From positions 186,001 through 250,000 of the forward strand of contig NZ_SOHJ01000011.1 in assembly GCF_004403185.1 (NCBI RefSeq): 64,000 bases of DNA, given 5' to 3'. The notes under the pieces were generated by a model that worked only from the letters and a program-made list of their open reading frames with translations, had not been told where the DNA came from and did not search any database. This document shows, piece after piece, positions 26,608-34,910 of the stretch. This stretch comes from Cryobacterium suzukii (lineage in GTDB: Bacteria; Actinomycetota; Actinomycetes; Actinomycetales; Microbacteriaceae). The first letter of the stretch is position 1. Every line of letters begins with the position of its first letter. The position numbers and the translations under genes are program-made.

Positions 26608-26952
26608 CTAGACCTTTTTGACCAGGCTGGATTTGAGCTGCATGAATCCGAAACCATCGACCTTGCAGTCAATGTCGTGGCCATCGACCGGGTCGACGAG
26701 ACGAATGTTGCGAACCTTAGTGCCGACCTTGATCGACAACGACTGGCCCTTGACCTTGAGGTCCTTGATGATCGAGACGGTGTCACCGTCGGTCAGCACG
26801 GTTCCGAAGGCGTCCTTGACAACGGCTTCCTGTTCTTCGTCGACCGGTTCATTCGACCATTCGTGGGCGCAGAGTGGGCAAACCAGCAGCGCGCCCATCT
26901 CATAGGTCAAATCGCTGGAGCATTCAGGGCACGGGGGCAGGGTCTCATTCAC
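26608..26952 (-). CDS. YjdM (PhnA-like) zinc-ribbon protein
   Basis: A 114-residue protein of the YjdM/PhnA family. The N-terminal zinc ribbon has CPEC and CPLC pairs; the C-terminal SH3-like half reads [15 protein letters not shown] and ends with the conserved LKSSLVKK tail. Its function is unsettled; despite the old PhnA name no link to phosphonate use is evident here. I prefer the GTG at 26952 over the ATG at 26961: homologues begin near LPPCPEC, and TATTAT (26960-26965) overlaps that ATG while standing 7 nt from the GTG. It lies 12 nt upstream of the FHA gene. Confidence 0.82.
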   Translation of the reverse strand: MNETLPPCPECSSDLTYEMGALLVCPLCAHEWSNEPVDEEQEAVVKDAFGTVLTDGDTVSIIKDLKVKGQSLSIKVGTKVRNIRLVDPVDGHDIDCKVDGFGFMQLKSSLVKKV

Positions 26953-26959
26953 TCGTTTC

Positions 26960-26965
26960 ATAATA
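26960..26965 (-). promoter_or_regulatory. -10 box for leaderless yjdM-FHA-ATPase transcript
   Basis: TATTAT on the minus strand, 7 nt before the GTG at 26952. It overlaps the upstream ATG, which argues that this ATG is not used. Confidence 0.5.
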
Positions 26966-26994
26966 CGCGACTGGACTGCGCCGGTACGGGCGTG

Positions 26995-27153
26995 CTATCG
27001 ACGGCGGGTCAGCACGCGCCAGAGCCGGCCGGCGATGACCATGAGGATCAGCCGAATGTCAGCGATGAAAGAGGACGCTTTCCAGCCGATCCCGATTCCG
27101 GACTCCCGGTTGAAAGCCGATACCGAACGTCCGAAGAAGTGTGACTGGGCCAG
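26995..27153 (-). other. Orphan open frame between PP2C and yjdM genes, possible gene remnant
   Basis: One minus-strand frame stays open across this gap and ends at TAG 26995-26997. It reads with coding-like G/C third positions and contains SVSAFNRESGIGIGWKASS followed by a hydrophobic helix and a basic end VLTRRR. The only standard start inside is ATG 27042 (15 residues); upstream there is none. It may be the tail of a decayed gene, a frameshifted extension of the PP2C gene, or chance. Confidence 0.25.
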
Positions 27154-27154
27154 G

Positions 27155-27958
27155 TCAGGTGTTGGGCGCCTCGTACGATTCGACGGCGAGCACGTCGATC
27201 ACGATTGCGGTGACGTTGTCGCGACCACCGTTTTCCAGGGCCGCCTCGACCATTGCCGCGACGGCATCCGCTGCCAGCTTCTGTTCGAGCAGAAAATGAC
27301 GGATTCCGTAAGAGGTGAGTTCTTTAGTGAGTCCGTCTGAGCAGACCAGGATGCGCATGCCTGCCTGGATGGGCAGGATACGGTAATCGGGAATGGGCGG
27401 TTCGTGAAAGCCGACGGCCCGAGTGATGATGTTGCCATGCGGGTGCACATCGGCCTCTTCACGGGTGATGCGCCCGGCATCGACGAGTTCCTGCACGACC
27501 GAGTGGTCGTTGGTGACCTGCTCGAGAACACCACCGGTCAGCTGGTAGACCCGGGAATCGCCGATGTTGTAGACGATCCAGCTAACGGCGTCCGAGACGA
27601 GTGCCAGCGCTACGCCGGTCACGGTGGTTCCGGTGCCCTGGTCGGTGACGCCGACACCCTGCGCCATGTCTTCCACGGCGAGAGCGAGCGCCCGGTCGAT
27701 CGAACCGGCCTCCGCCACGAGTGTTCCGGAGAGCTCGGCGAGCCTGGTCACTACTGCGGCGCTTGCGACATCGCCGGCCGAGTGACCACCCATGCCGTCG
27801 GCCACTGCGAACAGGGGCGGAGCGGCGAGGAGGCTGTCCTCGTTGACCTCGCGGCGATGGCCGACATCGGTCATGGCGGCCCACGCCAGCGTTAGCGTCG
27901 TGGAAACGCTGGGCAGTTCGACGCGAAATTCGGTCGAACCTTGACCAATCTGGGTCAC
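27155..27958 (-). CDS. PP2C-type serine/threonine protein phosphatase
   Basis: A 267-residue phosphatase from GTG 27958, chosen because GGAAGG stands about 8 nt upstream. The metal-binding motifs are in place: GHRREVNEDSLL near residue 35, ADGMGGHSAGD near 60, CSDGLTKEL near 205 and GGRDNVTAIVID near the end. No membrane segment follows, so it is cytoplasmic. It would reverse Hanks-kinase phosphorylation, and it sits upstream of the FHA/EssC-like genes in the same direction, while the kinase gene is 20 kb away (6706). Confidence 0.9.
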   Translation of the reverse strand: MTQIGQGSTEFRVELPSVSTTLTLAWAAMTDVGHRREVNEDSLLAAPPLFAVADGMGGHSAGDVASAAVVTRLAELSGTLVAEAGSIDRALALAVEDMAQGVGVTDQGTGTTVTGVALALVSDAVSWIVYNIGDSRVYQLTGGVLEQVTNDHSVVQELVDAGRITREEADVHPHGNIITRAVGFHEPPIPDYRILPIQAGMRILVCSDGLTKELTSYGIRHFLLEQKLAADAVAAMVEAALENGGRDNVTAIVIDVLAVESYEAPNT

Positions 27959-28059
27959 GGGAGGTGCCTTCCGAGTGTGGGCACGAATCCGTCCCCGCCG
28001 TTCCAACGTTCACCGAAGGACTTGGACCATAATAACGTCACCGCCCACGGACGCTGCAC

Positions 28060-29496
28060 CTAGTGCCCGATGTAGCTCATCACGTGCTTGATCCGCGTGT
28101 AATCCTCGAACCCGTACATCGAAAGATCCTTGCCATAGCCGGAGTGCTTGAAACCGCCGTGCGGCATCTCGGCAACGATGGGAATGTGCGTGTTGATCCA
28201 GACGCAACCGAAGTCAAGGTGCTTGGCGAAGCGCATCGCACGGCCGTGGTCGCGGGTCCACACCGACGATGCCAGGCCGTATTGCACATCGTTCGCCCAG
28301 CGAAGCGCCTCGGCCTCGTCGGTGAAGCGCTGCACGGTCATCATCGGCCCGAAGATCTCCTGCTGCACCGCCTCATCGGTCTGCACGAGCCCGCTCACGA
28401 TGGTTGCTTGATGAAAATATCCGGTACTGCCAACCCGATGTCCGCCAAGTTCGAGCACGGCGTGGTCGGGCAGACGGTCGACGAAGCCGGCTACCTGGGC
28501 AAGCTGGTTGGCGTTGTTAACCGGTCCAAACAGAATGCCCGTTTCGCGAGGAGCCCCCGTGCGGGCGTTGTCACGGGCATAGGCGGCGAGCGCAGCGACG
28601 AATTCGTCGTGAATGCCACCTTGCACAAGCAGCCGGGTTGCAGCCGTGCAGTCCTGACCGGCGTTGAAGAAGCCGGCGGCGACGATCCCGGCAACGGCGA
28701 GCTCGATATCCGCATCGTCGAACACGATGACCGGTGCCTTGCCGCCCAGCTCGAGGTGCACCCGTTTCAGGTCGTGTGACGCGGCTTCGGCCACGGCCAT
28801 TCCCGCCCGCACCGAACCGGTGATCGACACAAGCTGCGGGGTCTTGTGGTCGACCATGGCCGCACCGGTCGTGCGGTCGCCGACGAGCACGTTAAGCACA
28901 CCGGCTGGAAGAAATTCCGCCGCGACCTCGGCGAGCAGCAGGGTCGCGCTCGGGGTCGTGTCCGAGGGCTTCAGCACCGTGGTATTGCCGGCGGCGAGCG
29001 CGGGCGCAAACTTCCACACCGCCATGTTCAAGGGGTAATTCCAGGGCGTGACCTGGCCGACGACACCGATCGGTTCACGCCGGATGAATGAGGTGTGGTC
29101 AGTCATATACTCGCCGGCCGCGCGACCCTCGAGGTTGCGGGCGGCGCCGGCAAAAAACCGAATCTGATCGACCGAGAGCAAAATCTCGTCGTCAACCAGG
29201 GTGGACCGAGGCTTCCCGGTGTCGAGCGACTCGGCGTCGGCGAATTCCTCGGCGCGCGTCTCGATCGCATCCGCTATGCGAAAGAGCGCTAGCTGCCGCA
29301 CGGCCGGGGTCGTCTCGCCCCACATTTCGAAAGCGGATGCTGCGGCCCGGTAGGCCGAGTCCACATCGGCTGCATTCGATACCGGGCTAGTGCCGTAGAC
29401 CGTTTCGGTCGCGGGATCGATGAGGTCGAACCGATCCGTCGCGGTGGAGTCGACGTACTGACCATTGATGAAGTTACGTAGTTCGGGGGCGCTCAT
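28060..29496 (-). CDS. Gamma-aminobutyraldehyde dehydrogenase
   Basis: A 478-residue aldehyde dehydrogenase. The general base is E249 in LELGGKAP and the nucleophile is C283 in [11 protein letters not shown]; the latter phrase is typical of aminobutyraldehyde and betaine-aldehyde enzymes. NAD-binding segment is [13 protein letters not shown]. It would oxidise 4-aminobutanal to GABA, linking the putrescine transaminase (30106) to the GABA transaminases. I start it at 29496 because the protein then has standard length; a TACACT box stands 7 nt upstream. Divergent from the Lrp-type gene. Confidence 0.88.
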   Translation of the reverse strand: MSAPELRNFINGQYVDSTATDRFDLIDPATETVYGTSPVSNAADVDSAYRAAASAFEMWGETTPAVRQLALFRIADAIETRAEEFADAESLDTGKPRSTLVDDEILLSVDQIRFFAGAARNLEGRAAGEYMTDHTSFIRREPIGVVGQVTPWNYPLNMAVWKFAPALAAGNTTVLKPSDTTPSATLLLAEVAAEFLPAGVLNVLVGDRTTGAAMVDHKTPQLVSITGSVRAGMAVAEAASHDLKRVHLELGGKAPVIVFDDADIELAVAGIVAAGFFNAGQDCTAATRLLVQGGIHDEFVAALAAYARDNARTGAPRETGILFGPVNNANQLAQVAGFVDRLPDHAVLELGGHRVGSTGYFHQATIVSGLVQTDEAVQQEIFGPMMTVQRFTDEAEALRWANDVQYGLASSVWTRDHGRAMRFAKHLDFGCVWINTHIPIVAEMPHGGFKHSGYGKDLSMYGFEDYTRIKHVMSYIGH

Positions 29497-29503
29497 GCGG
29501 CCC

Positions 29504-29509
29504 AGTGTA
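29504..29509 (-). promoter_or_regulatory. -10 box for leaderless aminobutyraldehyde dehydrogenase gene
   Basis: TACACT on the minus strand, 7 nt from the ATG at 29496, with no ribosome site between. Confidence 0.45.
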
Positions 29510-29512
29510 TCT

Positions 29513-29550
29513 ATTTCAATGTGAAATGCATCGAGATTCACAAATGAAAT
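29513..29550. promoter_or_regulatory. Paired inverted repeats, candidate Lrp-type operator
   Basis: ATTTCA-ATG-TGAAAT (29513-29527) is a perfect 15-bp palindrome. About 22 bp on, ATTCA-CAAA-TGAAAT (29536-29550) repeats the half sites. The spacing is about two helical turns, on an AT-rich stretch between the regulator and the dehydrogenase gene, as expected for an Lrp/AsnC octamer site. Confidence 0.55.
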
Positions 29551-29584
29551 CCGCAGTAATTTGCATAAAACGCGACGGATTCGC

Positions 29585-29613
29585 TTGCTGAAGTGTATTT
29601 GGACTGACAGAAT
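29585..29613 (+). promoter_or_regulatory. Promoter of the Lrp/AsnC-type regulator
   Basis: TTGCTG (29585-29590), a 17-nt spacer and CAGAAT (29608-29613), which ends 6 nt before the ATG at 29620. The predicted mRNA is leaderless. Confidence 0.45.
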
Positions 29614-29619
29614 CGATGC

Positions 29620-30102
29620 ATGAATGGACAAAGGCGCGGTCAGTCGCCCAAGCCGGCCCAGCTCGACGATGTGTCGAAAAAGATCATCGAACAGCTTCAA
29701 GCGGATGGACGTCGGTCGTACGCGGAGATCGGCAAAGCTGTCGGCCTCAGCGAAGCGGCCGTGCGCCAACGGGTACAGAAACTCACTGACTCCGGTGTCA
29801 TGCAGGTGGTAGCTGTAACGGACCCGATGCAGCTGGGCTTCTTCCGTCAAGCCATGATCGGCATTCGCGCCTCAGCCGACACCCGCGTGCTCGCCGAGCA
29901 GCTGGCCGAGATCGATGCCGTGGACTACGTCGTGCTCACGGCCGGCACCTTTGACATTCTCGCCGAGGTCGTCTGCGAAGACGACGACGAACTGCTCGAA
30001 CTGCTCAACTCCAAGATCCGCAATCTCGATGGAGTCCTCTCCACCGAGACGTTCGTTTATCTCAAACTCCATAAACAGTTCTATAACTGGGGAACACGGT
30101 AA
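29620..30102 (+). CDS. Lrp/AsnC-family transcriptional regulator
   Basis: A 160-residue protein with an AsnC-type helix-turn-helix at about residues 15-65 ([20 protein letters not shown], then [12 protein letters not shown]) and a ligand-binding RAM domain at about 75-150. It probably senses an amino acid or polyamine product and controls the divergent dehydrogenase gene and the transaminase that starts 3 nt after its stop. Paired inverted repeats lie in the gap upstream. Confidence 0.88.
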   Translation: MNGQRRGQSPKPAQLDDVSKKIIEQLQADGRRSYAEIGKAVGLSEAAVRQRVQKLTDSGVMQVVAVTDPMQLGFFRQAMIGIRASADTRVLAEQLAEIDAVDYVVLTAGTFDILAEVVCEDDDELLELLNSKIRNLDGVLSTETFVYLKLHKQFYNWGTR

Positions 30103-30105
30103 AAA

Positions 30106-31536
30106 ATGACTCTCACCACGCCCACCGAAACGCCTATTGCCTTCAGCGACGCCCACAACGCCGAGCTTCAGCAGAAGGCCAAGGATCACCTCTGGATGCA
30201 CTTCTCGCGTCAGTCGGTGATGGAATCCGGCGCTGGAGTGCCCATCATCGTCAAGGGCCAGGGGCACCACATCTGGGATTCCAAGGGTAAGCAGTACATT
30301 GACGGCCTCAGCGGCCTGTTCACGGTCAACGCGGGGCACGGACGCAAGCGATTGGCCGAAGTCGCTGCCAAGCAGGCCGAGGAACTCGCCTTCTTCCCAA
30401 TCTGGTCGTACGCTCACCCGAACGCGATCGAACTCGCCGATCGGCTCGCCTCCCATGCTCCCGGCGACCTCAACCGGGTGTTCTATTCCACCGGAGGCGG
30501 TGAAGCGGTCGAGACCGCGTTCAAGCTCGCCAAGTATTATTGGAAGCTGATGGGCCGCCCGACCAAGCACAAGGTCATCTCCCGCAATGTCGCCTACCAT
30601 GGCACCCCGCAGGGCGCCCTGGCCATTACCGGCATCCCGGCGATGAAGGAGATGTTCGAGCCGGTCACCCCCGGTGGTTTCCGCGTTCCCAACACAAACT
30701 TCTATCGGGCCGACGAGATGAGCCCTGGCCTCGGCCTCGGTGACAACCTCGAAATGTTCGGTCAGTGGGCCGCGAACCGCATCGAGGAGATGATCGAGTT
30801 CGAGGGCCCCGAAACCGTCGCCGCCGTCTTCCTGGAGCCGGTACAGAACTCCGGCGGCTGCTTCCCACCGCCTCCCGGATACTTCAAACGGGTACGCGAG
30901 ATTTGTGACAAGTACGACGTGCTCCTGGTCGCCGACGAGGTCATCACGGCGTTCGGTCGCATCGGTAACATGTTCGCGTCGACGACCTACGACATTCAAC
31001 CCGACATGATCACCTGTGCCAAGGGCATGACGAGCGGATACTCGCCAATCGGCGCGACCATCATCAGTGACCGTATCTACGAACCGTTCAAACACGGCGA
31101 CACGACGTTCTACCACGGCTACACGTTCGGTGGCCACCCGGTCTCCTCGGCAGTGGCCCTGGCCAACCTTGACATCTTCGAAGAGGAGAAACTCAACGAG
31201 AACGTTCGTGAGAATTCGCCGCTGTTCCGCAAGGAACTGGAGAAGTTGCTCGACCTGCCCATCGTCGGCGACGTGCGTGGTGCCGGGTATTTCTTTGGTA
31301 TCGAGCTGGTCAAGGACAAGGGCACCAAGGAAACTTTCAACGACGAGGAATCTGAGCGTCTGCTGCGCGGCTACCTGTCGAAGGCGCTCTACGAGGCCGG
31401 ACTGTACTGCCGCGCCGACGACCGTGGCGACCCGGTCATCCAGCTCGCTCCCCCACTAACCGTTGGCCCGAAGGAATTCGCCGAGATGGGCGAGATTCTG
31501 CACGGGGTGCTGTCGGAGGCGCCGAAGTACATGTAG
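30106..31536 (+). CDS. Putrescine/omega-amino acid class-III aminotransferase
   Basis: A 476-residue PLP enzyme. The lysine is K306 in TCAKGMTSGYSPIGA; STGGGEAVETAFKLAK binds the cofactor phosphate and DEVITAFGR holds the ring-contact Asp. The opening (HLWMHFSRQSVM) and the phrase YFFGIELVKDK match the putrescine/beta-alanine:pyruvate transaminase group (SpuC-like), not GabT. It would produce 4-aminobutanal, substrate of the dehydrogenase at 28060. It lies 3 nt after the Lrp-type gene, so both are co-transcribed. Confidence 0.86.
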   Translation: MTLTTPTETPIAFSDAHNAELQQKAKDHLWMHFSRQSVMESGAGVPIIVKGQGHHIWDSKGKQYIDGLSGLFTVNAGHGRKRLAEVAAKQAEELAFFPIWSYAHPNAIELADRLASHAPGDLNRVFYSTGGGEAVETAFKLAKYYWKLMGRPTKHKVISRNVAYHGTPQGALAITGIPAMKEMFEPVTPGGFRVPNTNFYRADEMSPGLGLGDNLEMFGQWAANRIEEMIEFEGPETVAAVFLEPVQNSGGCFPPPPGYFKRVREICDKYDVLLVADEVITAFGRIGNMFASTTYDIQPDMITCAKGMTSGYSPIGATIISDRIYEPFKHGDTTFYHGYTFGGHPVSSAVALANLDIFEEEKLNENVRENSPLFRKELEKLLDLPIVGDVRGAGYFFGIELVKDKGTKETFNDEESERLLRGYLSKALYEAGLYCRADDRGDPVIQLAPPLTVGPKEFAEMGEILHGVLSEAPKYM

Positions 31537-31552
31537 CTGCTCTGAACGAGGT

Positions 31553-32845
31553 TCAGCGGCCGGCTGCGCGCTCGTCGAAGTCTTCACCCCAGTCTTGATC
31601 AAGGTCTTCGTCGAGTTCGTAGCCGTCGCTCTCCTCAACTGCGCCGTCATCATCGCCGTCATCATCGCGCGGGACCGCGAACGCCCACTCCGGCAGGTGT
31701 CCAGAGTCGAGCAGCAGTTCCAGCAGGATCGCCATGCTGTACTGCGAGTCGATGGCGAGGGCTTGGTCCACGAAGAAGCCGGCCACGGACCCGCTGCCGA
31801 GTGCCCACGACAACCAGGCCAGCATGCAGAGCGGCGCAGGCCTGGCCGATCGAGGTGCCATGGCAACGACGGTGCGCAGCAGGGTGATCGCGACACGGAT
31901 CCGGTCAATGTCGGGCCGTTCGCACTGCAGGCCAAGCATGATGTCGCCGGTGTGTGCAGCGGTCGGGTCACCGATGCTGATCTCCTCGGCTACGAGGTCG
32001 TCGAGGCTTCGACCGGTTTCGTGCTGGAGCCGAGCGTACCGTCCGTTGATGTCGTGGGCGCGCACCCCTTCATCGCGCCCGAAGGCGAACTGCACCATGA
32101 TCTGATCGCGATTGGGCGGGGACTGCACGAGCACGAGAAGCGCCGCGGCGTTTTCCTCGGTGGGCGGATTCGGCCAGGTCAGTGCCTCCTCGGCGATCGC
32201 TATCGGGTCGAGTGCGACGCCGAAGGCGCTAAACAGCGGTGGAGAGTTCTCGGCCCGCGCGAGCAGGTGGCGGTACCGCCGGTAGATCCGGGCCAGGCGT
32301 TCCTGGGTCGCCAGGTTGACGCCGATCGGATCCGCGCCGTTCTGCAGAGTGCCGAGCGGGCGTACAAGCTTGGTCCCCGTTTCCTCGTTCGCCGCCATGT
32401 TCACCGGTGACGCGGCGATATCGCTGAGTGGATGCCCGCCAGCGGGGCACTCCGAATCGAGGTAGCTTCCCCAGGCATCCGCTGCCACGCACAGGGAATC
32501 GCGCAGCAGAAAACCGCTCCACTCGAGCCGCCGGTTCAAAATCTCGGCAAACTGTTCGCGCGGGATGCCGACGGCATCGTTAAAGGAATCACCGGTGTAG
32601 ATGACCGGAACGACGGCGTCCACCCCGGGAATCTTGCACAGCATCCCGGCGAGGGTCGTCGCGATGCGTTTGTACACCTTGTGGGGTGCACCGTCGTCCG
32701 GCAGATTGAAACGCAGCGCACCGCAGGTGCGGTTGCCACGAAACGCGACGAGCACGGCGCTGGTCTCGGGAGCGAAACCGAGCAGCTGGGGAACGAGTGC
32801 CAGAAAGTCCTGGGCCTTCTGGGCTTTGACAATGGTGGGATGCAT
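31553..32845 (-). CDS. DUF4192 domain protein
   Basis: A 430-residue actinobacterial protein of unknown function (DUF4192). The opening VKAQKAQDFLALVPQLLGF and ETSAVLVAFRG mark the family; the last about 25 residues are almost purely acidic with Asp/Glu runs. No signal, membrane segment or catalytic motif is visible. I start at ATG 32845, where homologues begin; a CACAGT sequence stands 6 nt upstream. It converges with the transaminase gene with 16 nt between stops. Confidence 0.72.
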   Translation of the reverse strand: MHPTIVKAQKAQDFLALVPQLLGFAPETSAVLVAFRGNRTCGALRFNLPDDGAPHKVYKRIATTLAGMLCKIPGVDAVVPVIYTGDSFNDAVGIPREQFAEILNRRLEWSGFLLRDSLCVAADAWGSYLDSECPAGGHPLSDIAASPVNMAANEETGTKLVRPLGTLQNGADPIGVNLATQERLARIYRRYRHLLARAENSPPLFSAFGVALDPIAIAEEALTWPNPPTEENAAALLVLVQSPPNRDQIMVQFAFGRDEGVRAHDINGRYARLQHETGRSLDDLVAEEISIGDPTAAHTGDIMLGLQCERPDIDRIRVAITLLRTVVAMAPRSARPAPLCMLAWLSWALGSGSVAGFFVDQALAIDSQYSMAILLELLLDSGHLPEWAFAVPRDDDGDDDGAVEESDGYELDEDLDQDWGEDFDERAAGR

Positions 32846-32939
32846 GCCGCTACTGTGCCAGCGCCGCCGCGCGCTGGATCTGCGCCGGACCAAATCTGGG
32901 GTTGATTCGGGGATGTGACCGGTTGGGGAGGAGTCGCCT

Positions 32940-34910
32940 CTAGACCTCGTCGGCAACGGGCGCTGCGAATTGTGCGGCATACAGCGCCTGGTAGGCACCG
33001 TTGGCGGCGAGCAGCTGCACGTGGTTGCCCTGCTCCACGATGCGGCCCGATTCCATGACCAGAATGAGGTCCGCGTCACGAATCGTCGACAGGCGGTGGG
33101 CGATGACGAAGCTCGTGCGTTCGGCCCGCAGGGCGCTCATCGCCTTCTGCACGAGAACTTCGGTGCGGGTGTCCACCGAGCTGGTCGCCTCGTCGAGGAT
33201 GAGCACGCTCGGCTGCGCCAGGAACGCGCGGGCGATGGTGAGCAGCTGCATTTCGCCGGCGCTCACGTTGCTGCCCTGATCGTCGAGCACGGTGTCGTAG
33301 CCGTGCGGGAGCGAGTGTACGAAACGGTCGACATAGGTCGCGGTGGCTGCGGCGAGAATCTCCTGCTCCGTCGCATCCGGTCGGCCGTAGGCGATGTTGT
33401 CGCGAATCGTGCCGCCGAACAGCCAGGTGTCCTGCAGCACCATGCCCATGCGGCTGCGCAGGTCATGCCGGGTCATGGTGGCAACATCGATGCCGTCGAG
33501 CAGGATGCGCCCCGAGTCGATCTCGTAGAACCGCATCATGAGGTTGACCAGCGTGGTCTTGCCGGCTCCGGTCGGACCGACGATCGCGATGGTCTGCCCG
33601 GGTTCGGCGACGAGGCTGAGTTCCTCGATCAGTGGTTTGTCCGCGGTATACCGGAACGACACGTTTTCAAAGACCAGACGCCCGTGCACCTGGGTGGGCG
33701 CGTCGGCGGGGTCGGGGTCTTCGCTCTGTTCGTCGGCGTCGAGCAGGTCAAACACGCGTTCAGCGGATGCCACGCCCGACTGCAGCAGGTTCGCCATCGA
33801 CCCGAGCTGCGCGAGCGGCTGAGTGAACTGGCGGGAGTACTGGATGAACGCCTGCACGTCACCCAACTGCATGGCGCCGGAAGCAACCTGCAGTCCGCCG
33901 ACAACCGCGATAGCGACGTAGACAAGGTTGCCGATGAAGGTCATGGCCGGCATGATCATGCCGCTGATGAACTGGGCGCCGAAGCTGGCCTCATAGAGTT
34001 CGTCGTTTTTGGCCGTGAACCGGGCGTCGACCTCTTTCTGCCGGCCGAACACCTTGACCAGCGCATGGCCGGTGAACGTCTCCTCGATCTGACCATTGAG
34101 TTCGCCGGTGTTCGCCCACTGGGCTACAAACAGTTTCTGGGAACGCTTCGCAATGAACGCCGTGATCACGAGGGTGAGCGGCACCGTGACAAGCGCGATC
34201 ACAGCGAGCAGCGGCGAGAGGATGAGCATCATCACTATCACGCCGATGACAGTGAGCAAGCTGGTCACCACCTGACTCAGCGACTGTTGCAGGCTCTGCG
34301 AGATATTGTCGACGTCGTTTGTCACTCGACTGAGCAGCTCACCGCGCGGCTTCTTGTCGAAGTAGCTCAGCGGCAGGCGGTTGATCTTCGCCTCGATCTC
34401 TTCCCGCAACCGGTACACCGTGCGCTGCACCACGCCGTTGAGCACGTAGGCCTGCATCCAACTGAACACGCTCGACAGCACATACAGTGCGAGCGCCCAG
34501 AACAGCACGGTGGAGAGTATGGCGAAGTCGATTCCGAGCCCGGGGGTGAGCGTCATGCCGCTGAGCATGTCGGCCCGGGTGGTGTTGCCGGCTGCTCGCA
34601 GTTCCGCGATCACCTCGGCTTGGCTGCTGCCACTGGGCAGGCTTTTCGACACGATGCCAGAGAAAATCAGGTTGGTACCTTCGCCGAGCAGACGTGGGCC
34701 GAGCACGGAGAACGAAACACTGATCACGGCGAGCACGAGCACGAGCACGAGAGCGAGCCAAAGCCGCTCGGGGCGGAGCTTGCCGAGCAGGCGTTTGCCA
34801 GACGCGGTGAAGTTCATCGATTTCTCGGCCGGCAGGCTCATGCCGCCAAACGGCCCGCCGCCGCGCTGCGGACGCACCGCCGGCTTGTCATCGGCGTGCG
34901 TCTCGCTCAT
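32940..34910 (-). CDS. ABC exporter subunit with canonical ATPase site
   Basis: A 656-residue half-transporter: a cytoplasmic N-terminal tail of about 35 residues, an extra-long first outer loop (about 80-130), six membrane segments to about 360, and an ATPase domain. Walker A is GPTGAGKTTLV, Walker B LILDEATSS with the catalytic Glu intact, H-loop IAHRLST. Its signature is VSAGEMQ rather than SGGQ. It forms a heterodimer with the 34907-36640 product. The substrate is unknown (drug, lipid or peptide). The start overlaps the partner by 4 nt. Confidence 0.88.
   Translation of the reverse strand: MSETHADDKPAVRPQRGGGPFGGMSLPAEKSMNFTASGKRLLGKLRPERLWLALVLVLVLAVISVSFSVLGPRLLGEGTNLIFSGIVSKSLPSGSSQAEVIAELRAAGNTTRADMLSGMTLTPGLGIDFAILSTVLFWALALYVLSSVFSWMQAYVLNGVVQRTVYRLREEIEAKINRLPLSYFDKKPRGELLSRVTNDVDNISQSLQQSLSQVVTSLLTVIGVIVMMLILSPLLAVIALVTVPLTLVITAFIAKRSQKLFVAQWANTGELNGQIEETFTGHALVKVFGRQKEVDARFTAKNDELYEASFGAQFISGMIMPAMTFIGNLVYVAIAVVGGLQVASGAMQLGDVQAFIQYSRQFTQPLAQLGSMANLLQSGVASAERVFDLLDADEQSEDPDPADAPTQVHGRLVFENVSFRYTADKPLIEELSLVAEPGQTIAIVGPTGAGKTTLVNLMMRFYEIDSGRILLDGIDVATMTRHDLRSRMGMVLQDTWLFGGTIRDNIAYGRPDATEQEILAAATATYVDRFVHSLPHGYDTVLDDQGSNVSAGEMQLLTIARAFLAQPSVLILDEATSSVDTRTEVLVQKAMSALRAERTSFVIAHRLSTIRDADLILVMESGRIVEQGNHVQLLAANGAYQALYAAQFAAPVADEV

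Noticed and set aside
26608-26952. Phosphonate-degradation gene phnA
   Set aside because: The historic PhnA name for this family does not reflect phosphonoacetate hydrolase activity, and no phn genes are nearby.
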